Source: Bacillota bacterium (GTDB taxonomy: Bacteria > Bacillota > Clostridia > Acetivibrionales > JAEZXR01). Taken from it: a DNA stretch of 64,000 nucleotides. Below, piece after piece: positions 59,734 to 64,000 of the stretch (position 1 is its first letter; every line of letters begins with the position of its first letter). Below the pieces are notes generated by a model that was given only the letters and a program-made list of their open reading frames with translations, did not search any database and had not been told where the DNA came from. The position numbers were made by a program, and so were the translations under genes. The DNA is taken from positions 124,001-188,000 of the forward strand of contig JAEZXR010000086.1 of assembly GCA_023419605.1 (NCBI GenBank), written 5' to 3'.

Positions 59734-59766
59734 GGAAGCCTTCCACTATATAAAAGGAGCATGCAT

Positions 59767-60489
59767 ATGATCAAGATTACAAACCTTTCAAAGAGTTATA
59801 ATAAAGGAGCCGTTAAAGCGGTGGACAATCTTAATCTTCATGTGAAACCCGGTGAAATCTTCGGGTTTTTAGGGCCGAACGGGGCGGGAAAGACAACTAC
59901 CATTAAAATGATTGTAGGACTTTTGAATGCAGATTCCGGAAGTATCGTAATCAAAGGGTTCGACAACAGGGAACAACCGCTGGAAGCCAAGAGAAATATA
60001 AGCTATGTCCCGGATAATCCGGATGTTTATGAACGCTTGACAGGTCTGGAATACCTGAACTTTATGGGGGATGTATACAAGGTTCCCATGGATGTCCGAA
60101 GGGAACGGATACATTATTTCCTCGAAATGTTCGGGCTTTTGGATGCGGCTGGAGATCTTATCAAAAGCTATTCCCACGGTATGAAGCAGAAGATTGTGCT
60201 TACAGGAGCTTTGCTGCATGACCCTGCTTTATGGGTGCTGGATGAACCCATGGTGGGTCTGGACCCCAAATCGGCCCATCAGTTGAAGGAGCTTATGAGG
60301 AAGCATTGTGACAAGGGGAATACGGTCTTCTTCTCCACCCACGTGCTGGAAGTGGCAGAAAAGCTGTGTGACAGGCTTGCCATTATAAACAAGGGCAAAA
60401 TCGTTGCTATTGGCACGCTGGATGAACTTAAGCAGGGTGAGCAGGCCGAATCTCTTGAAAATATATTCCTGGAGTTGACGGAACGATGA
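59767..60489 (+). CDS. ABC transporter ATPase (exporter type)
   Basis: The 240-residue ATPase has Walker A GPNGAGKTT (about residues 37-45), Q-loop YVPDNPDVYERL, a variant signature YSHGMKQKI, Walker B LWVLDEPMVGLDP and switch STHVLEVAE. ABC-2 type exporters of this kind export lipids, peptides or drugs. ATG 59767 has AAAGGAG at 8 nt; ATG 59761 is too close. It overlaps the permease gene by 4 bp. Confidence 0.93.
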   Translation: MIKITNLSKSYNKGAVKAVDNLNLHVKPGEIFGFLGPNGAGKTTTIKMIVGLLNADSGSIVIKGFDNREQPLEAKRNISYVPDNPDVYERLTGLEYLNFMGDVYKVPMDVRRERIHYFLEMFGLLDAAGDLIKSYSHGMKQKIVLTGALLHDPALWVLDEPMVGLDPKSAHQLKELMRKHCDKGNTVFFSTHVLEVAEKLCDRLAIINKGKIVAIGTLDELKQGEQAESLENIFLELTER

Positions 60490-62162
60490 GAGAGTTTTTT
60501 TCTTTGCTAAAGACTACGTTGAATGTGAATTACGGGTTTTCCGTATTGAAATATCAGCTGAAAAAAGACCGGAAGAAGCTGGCTCAGACTATTTTCATCA
60601 TTATTGGTGTTTTCGTGGGCTTGATCAGCGTTTCCTCCGTTCTGGGTGCGGCGATGGTGGGGGTTTTTCTGGGTGGGAAGTCCCTGGGGAAGCCGGAGCT
60701 GGTCATAACCATCGCATTCTTAATGACGCAACTGGTAGTTCTGATGTTTGGTATTTTTTATATCATGGGCACCTTTTACTTTGCCAATGATATGAATATC
60801 TTGCTTCCGCTTCCGTTGAAGGCTTCTCATGTGCTGGGAACGAAGCTTATCATTGTGATGATTAATGAATACCTGACGGTGATTCCTGTTTTACTTCCTT
60901 CACTGATTATATTCGGCGTCGGAACAGGGCAGGGAGTGGTGTACTATAGTAAGGCGCTCTTTGTTTTACTGGCATCCCCGGTGATCCCTTTGGTTCTCTG
61001 TTCCTTGTTTGTAGTAGCACTTATGCGGTTTGTCAACCTTCGGCGAAGCAAGGACCTGTTGGCGATTCTCGGCGGATTTGTAGGAATTGGGTTCGCCATA
61101 GGCACGAATTATTTTACACAGCGAATGCCAAAGACCGGTAATATGGAGTTTTTCCAGAATTTCCTTGCGTCTCAAACCGGCTTGATTGAAAGCATAGGCA
61201 ATAAATTTCCTCCCAGTATATGGATTACCTATGGACTATCCAAGCCTGGATTTGCAGGCTTGGGGTATATACTGCTCTTTTTCCTGGTTGCAGCCTTGCT
61301 GCTGGCGGTATTGATGTGGATCGGCAACCGCTGGTTCTATAAGAGCATCCTGGCAGGGCAGGAAGTGACAAGGAAAAGAACCAGGCTGTCCCGTGAAGAT
61401 ATCGGAAGAAAGCAGATGAAGGAAGGAAGCCCGATTAAGGCTCTTTTCCGGAGAGAATGGAAGGTGTTCTTCCGGACGCCCGTTTATGTAATGAATGGAA
61501 TTATGGGGATGGTAATCGCCCCTATCCTGATCGTAATGCCTTTTTTGACCCAGAGGAATGAAATGGGGGAATTCATGGAGATTCTACGGAACCCCGCCAA
61601 CAGCTCGTTTGTGACGGTTGGAGCATTAGGGCTTGTACTCTATATTACCAATCTGAACATTATTGCTTCTACCGCCATATCCAGGGAAGGAAGCATGTAT
61701 TGGATGTCCAGAATGATTCCCGTATCACCCAGAGAACAGATTACAGCAAAGCTTTTGCATAGTCTGGTAATTGAAATGCTGGGTATTGTTGTCAGCATTG
61801 CGGTACTTACGTATGTACTGGGGCTTACCATGTCCAGCGTGATTATTATGCTGGTGCTTTCAGGTATTGGGAATCTTCTGTTTGTGACCTTAAATCTTAT
61901 TATTGATGTACTGCATCCGAAGCTTAACTGGACAAATCCGCAGGAAGCAGTGAAGCAGAATCTGAACGGCTTCTTCGGGATATTGGTGTCGACCTTGATT
62001 ACCGTGCTGCTGGCTGGTATAACCGTTGGACTTATCGCCTTAGGAGTCAAGGGCTGGTTCCTATATGTCCTTCTCGGCTTGGTTATGGCGCTGTTGGCGT
62101 TACCCTGTATGGGGTGGCTGTATGCAGCCGCGGAAAATATGTATCAAAAGGTAGAAGCATGA
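60486..62162 (+). CDS. ABC-2 type permease (large exporter subunit)
   Basis: The 558-residue protein has about twelve hydrophobic segments and a central cytoplasmic region (about 290-330, GQEVTRKRTRLSREDIGRKQ). It belongs to the group of putative ABC exporter permeases encoded directly after an ATPase. The 4-bp ATGA overlap shows translational coupling. Substrate unknown; nothing in the neighbourhood indicates bacteriocin or drug. Confidence 0.88.
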   Translation: MREFFSLLKTTLNVNYGFSVLKYQLKKDRKKLAQTIFIIIGVFVGLISVSSVLGAAMVGVFLGGKSLGKPELVITIAFLMTQLVVLMFGIFYIMGTFYFANDMNILLPLPLKASHVLGTKLIIVMINEYLTVIPVLLPSLIIFGVGTGQGVVYYSKALFVLLASPVIPLVLCSLFVVALMRFVNLRRSKDLLAILGGFVGIGFAIGTNYFTQRMPKTGNMEFFQNFLASQTGLIESIGNKFPPSIWITYGLSKPGFAGLGYILLFFLVAALLLAVLMWIGNRWFYKSILAGQEVTRKRTRLSREDIGRKQMKEGSPIKALFRREWKVFFRTPVYVMNGIMGMVIAPILIVMPFLTQRNEMGEFMEILRNPANSSFVTVGALGLVLYITNLNIIASTAISREGSMYWMSRMIPVSPREQITAKLLHSLVIEMLGIVVSIAVLTYVLGLTMSSVIIMLVLSGIGNLLFVTLNLIIDVLHPKLNWTNPQEAVKQNLNGFFGILVSTLITVLLAGITVGLIALGVKGWFLYVLLGLVMALLALPCMGWLYAAAENMYQKVEA

Positions 62163-62231
62163 AATTAATGGAGAATTGAAAATTGTGAATTGAGAATTGA
62201 GAATTATTATGTAGGGATGGGGAAATTCAGT

Positions 62232-62762
62232 ATGGAGTTTCATGAGGTTATCGAGAATCGGTTCAGTGTGAGGTCTTACAAAAATGATCCGGTTTCAGCA
62301 GAGACGGTGAAAGCGGTGGTAGAAACTGCGCTGCGGGCGCCTTCCTGGGGGAATAAGCAAAGTTGGCGGTTTATAATTGTCAATAAAAAAGTGGAGAAGA
62401 ATATCATAGGAAGAGCTTCCGGGCAGGAGCCCATTGGAAAGGCCTGTGAAGCTGCACCTTATGTGGTTGTTCTCTGTGCCGATCCGGAACAGTCGGGTGT
62501 TAAAAATGGACTGAATTATTTTATGTTTGATTGCGGTCTGGCCATGGAAAACCTTGTGCTGGCTGCACAGGATCAAGGCCTGGGAACCTGTATTGTAGGT
62601 TGGTTTGATGAAAGTGCTGTCAAGGCCATTTTGAATCTGCCGGATCATATGAGGGTCATCGCCTATACACCGCTGGGGTATCCCAAGGAGAACCCAAAGG
62701 TTCGAATCCGTAAGAAACCGGAAGAAATGGTGTATTTTAATCAATGGGGAAAAGGAGAGTAA
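62232..62762 (+). CDS. Nitroreductase family protein
   Basis: The 176-residue FMN-dependent oxidoreductase has the N-terminal IENRFSVRSYKNDPVSAE, ALRAPSWGNKQSWRFI (FMN binding) and GLGTCIVGWFDE. Such proteins reduce nitro compounds, quinones or flavins with NAD(P)H. ATG 62232 begins MEFHEVIENR; the earlier start 62190 adds a low-complexity leader. It lies 1 bp before the flavin reductase gene, so the two probably form a redox pair. Confidence 0.9.
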   Translation: MEFHEVIENRFSVRSYKNDPVSAETVKAVVETALRAPSWGNKQSWRFIIVNKKVEKNIIGRASGQEPIGKACEAAPYVVVLCADPEQSGVKNGLNYFMFDCGLAMENLVLAAQDQGLGTCIVGWFDESAVKAILNLPDHMRVIAYTPLGYPKENPKVRIRKKPEEMVYFNQWGKGE

Positions 62763-62763
62763 G

Positions 62764-63354
62764 ATGGCAAAACAGCAGTGGAAGCCTACAACATTATTGA
62801 ATCCGGTGCCTGCAGTGATGGTAAGCTGTGCAGGAACGGACGGGAAACCCAATATCATTACAGTGGCCTGGGCAGGGACCATAAACTCGGCGCCTCCCAT
62901 GCTTTCCATTTCCGTTCGCAAGGAGCGTTATTCCTATCAGCTTATAAAGGAAAAAGGACAATTCGTGGTGAATCTGACAACGGAAAAGCTGGTAAAGGCC
63001 ACGGATTTCTGTGGAGTAAGGTCCGGCAAGGATATGGATAAGTTCCAGGCAGCGGGACTGACCCCGGAAAAAGCATCCACGGTGGATGTACCCATGATAA
63101 AGGAAAGTCCTATCAATCTGGAATGTGTCGTTAAAAACAGGTTGGAACTGGGAAGTCACGATATGTTCATCGCAGAGGTGGTAGCGGTCAATGTGGATGA
63201 AAGTCTCTTGAATGAAAGAGGAAAGCTATGCCTTGAAAAGGCGGGACTCATCTGCTATTCCCATGGGGAGTACTGGAGTCTGAAAAAATCTCTGGGGTAT
63301 TTTGGGCATTCGGTGACACGGAGAAAGAAGCTAAAGAGAGACGTTAAAAAATGA
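62764..63354 (+). CDS. Flavin reductase-like FMN-binding protein
   Basis: The 196-residue split-barrel protein has PVPAVMVSCAGTDGKPNIITVAWAG-type N-terminal strands, SVRKERYSY, GQFVVNLTTE, ATDFCGVRSGKD and an HDMFIAEVVAV strand, typical of the DIM6/NTAB flavin reductase family. It binds FMN and may supply reduced flavin or transfer electrons to the nitroreductase encoded just upstream. Length is normal. A GGAGAG site lies before the ATG. Confidence 0.9.
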   Translation: MAKQQWKPTTLLNPVPAVMVSCAGTDGKPNIITVAWAGTINSAPPMLSISVRKERYSYQLIKEKGQFVVNLTTEKLVKATDFCGVRSGKDMDKFQAAGLTPEKASTVDVPMIKESPINLECVVKNRLELGSHDMFIAEVVAVNVDESLLNERGKLCLEKAGLICYSHGEYWSLKKSLGYFGHSVTRRKKLKRDVKK

Positions 63355-63364
63355 AGACGGATAT

Positions 63365-63406
63365 AAAGGAAGGTGATGGAAGCTATAGCTTCCATCACCT
63401 TCCTTT
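63365..63406. terminator. Bidirectional terminator between the flavin reductase gene and pflB
   Basis: AAAGGAAGGTGATGGAAGC pairs perfectly with the following complementary arm across TATA, with T/A-rich flanks. It lies between convergent genes. Confidence 0.85.
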
Positions 63407-63416
63407 ATTATGTCCG

Positions 63417-64000
63417 CTATTTATCGTGAAACGTTCTTGCAATAACCTCTTTCTGCTGTGCTTTCGTCAATCGGTTAAAATTTACTGCATAGCCGGATAC
63501 CCGGACCGTAAGCTGTGGATTGGACAGGGGATCTTCCATGGCTTTTTCGAGGTCTGCCCGGTCCAGAACATTTACGTTCATGTGATGGCCGCCTTGTGTA
63601 AAATAGCCGTCCAACAGGGAAACCAGGTTATCGGTTCTTGTTTTCGAATCCTTGCCCAGGGATTGGGGAACAAAGGTCATAGTAAGGGAGATTCCATCCT
63701 GGCAGTATTCGTAGGGGATTTTGGCTGCGGAGCAGAGCACGGCCAGGGCGCCGGATTTATCACGGCCATGCATGGGATTGGCACCTGGAGCAAAAGGCTC
63801 TCCTTTCTTCCTTCCATCGGGGGTGTTGCCGGTTTTTTTACCGTATACTACATTGGAGGTAATGGTCAGGATGGAAAGCGTGTGCTTTGCATCCCGATAG
63901 GCAGAATGTTCAGCAAGATCGGCATAAAAACTTTTCACCAGATCTGCTGCCAATGAGTCTACCCTGTCGTCATTGTTTCCGAACTGAGGGTACTCACCCT
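63417..64000 (-). CDS. pflB: Formate C-acetyltransferase (pyruvate formate-lyase), C-terminal part
   Basis: The enzyme converts pyruvate and CoA to acetyl-CoA and formate with a glycyl radical. Only the C-terminal 194 residues or so lie in the window; the gene runs past base 64000 (frame open: YPQFGNNDDRVDSLAADLV). Visible features are TPDGRKKGEPFAPGANPMHG, HHMNVNVLDR and the radical motif RVSGYAVNF near the end, about 20 residues from the C terminus. An apparent start at 63953 is internal. A PFL-activating gene is not seen. Confidence 0.96.
   Translation of the reverse strand, partial: GEYPQFGNNDDRVDSLAADLVKSFYADLAEHSAYRDAKHTLSILTITSNVVYGKKTGNTPDGRKKGEPFAPGANPMHGRDKSGALAVLCSAAKIPYEYCQDGISLTMTFVPQSLGKDSKTRTDNLVSLLDGYFTQGGHHMNVNVLDRADLEKAMEDPLSNPQLTVRVSGYAVNFNRLTKAQQKEVIARTFHDK

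Noticed and set aside
62163..62231. GAATTGAGAATTGAGAATT tract as a repeat element
   Set aside because: Simple degenerate repetition common in clostridial intergenic DNA; no ends or structure could be defined.
63417..63953. Complete 178-residue glycyl radical protein (spare-part type)
   Set aside because: The frame stays open to the window edge and the sequence upstream of the internal ATG fits pyruvate formate-lyase, so it is a full-size pflB cut by the window.

Overview
This 64 kb window is a chromosomal segment of a low-to-mid GC, anaerobic, probably spore-forming member of the Clostridia (Bacillota). The gene content supports this: short-form hybrid-cluster protein, class III ribonucleotide reductase (NrdD/NrdG), pyruvate formate-lyase, GerMN-domain and DUF5693 proteins, lipoproteins with threonine/proline linkers, pyruvate kinase with the extra C-terminal PEP-utiliser domain, and strong AGGAGG ribosome binding sites with frequent GTG/TTG starts. 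No ribosomal or other marker gene lets me name the genus; a cluster III-like clostridium is a reasonable guess. I see no prophage, integrase, intact transposase or CRISPR array.

Layout. 0-7 kb: YkuK-like protein, hcp under a perfect CRP/FNR-type palindrome, a polysaccharide deacetylase lipoprotein, two small genes, then the argG-argH operon behind a promoter covered by an ArgR-type operator. 7-15 kb: ruvC, ruvA, ruvB, a large AMIN/amidase cell-wall hydrolase, a GerMN lipoprotein, the XTP/ITP pyrophosphatase and a YfcE-type phosphoesterase, then a tRNA-Gly/tRNA-Arg pair with its own promoter and terminator. 15-21 kb: accessory stretch with an Rrf2 regulator, a flavoprotein, a frameshifted VOC gene, a NagZ-like hydrolase and a DUF2975/XRE pair, with several strong palindromes. 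21-27 kb: a complete five-gene peptide ABC importer behind a leader containing a terminator. 27-36 kb: MFS transporter (apparently ATT-initiated), membrane glycosyltransferase, diguanylate cyclase, an FHA-SEDS-PBP cell-wall operon, a beta-propeller protein and CopZ. 36-45 kb: two paralogous membrane proteins plus a TSUP exporter, nrdG and nrdD under twin NrdR boxes, a GGDEF-EAL receptor and a Mug glycosylase. 45-53.7 kb: two HD-domain nucleotide phosphohydrolases, DUF5693, VOC, pyk, corA and a small hypothetical gene. 54-64 kb: a frameshifted secreted carbohydrate-binding protein, DUF486, PAP2, proB, an ABC exporter, a nitroreductase, a flavin reductase and the 3' part of pflB.

Functional threads. 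Deoxynucleotide supply and turnover (nrdDG, dgt, YfbR-like, XTPase), DNA repair (ruvABC, mug), peptidoglycan work (amidase, NagZ, SEDS/PBP, deacetylase), c-di-GMP turnover (two proteins) and arginine/proline biosynthesis are all represented. Regulation can be read directly at several loci: ArgR, NrdR, a CRP/FNR-type site, an Rrf2-type palindrome, a DUF2975/XRE palindrome, and leader hairpins before the peptide importer, pyk and proB.

The most unusual signal is a structured dispersed repeat of about 97-123 bp found four times. Each copy begins exactly in the T-tract of an intrinsic terminator and lies in the same orientation as the upstream gene. Its first hairpin varies between copies by compensatory base-pair changes. 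It looks like a terminator-targeting miniature mobile element or a 3'-UTR RNA family. Other repeat families and one 54-bp repeat shared by two distant loci are also described.
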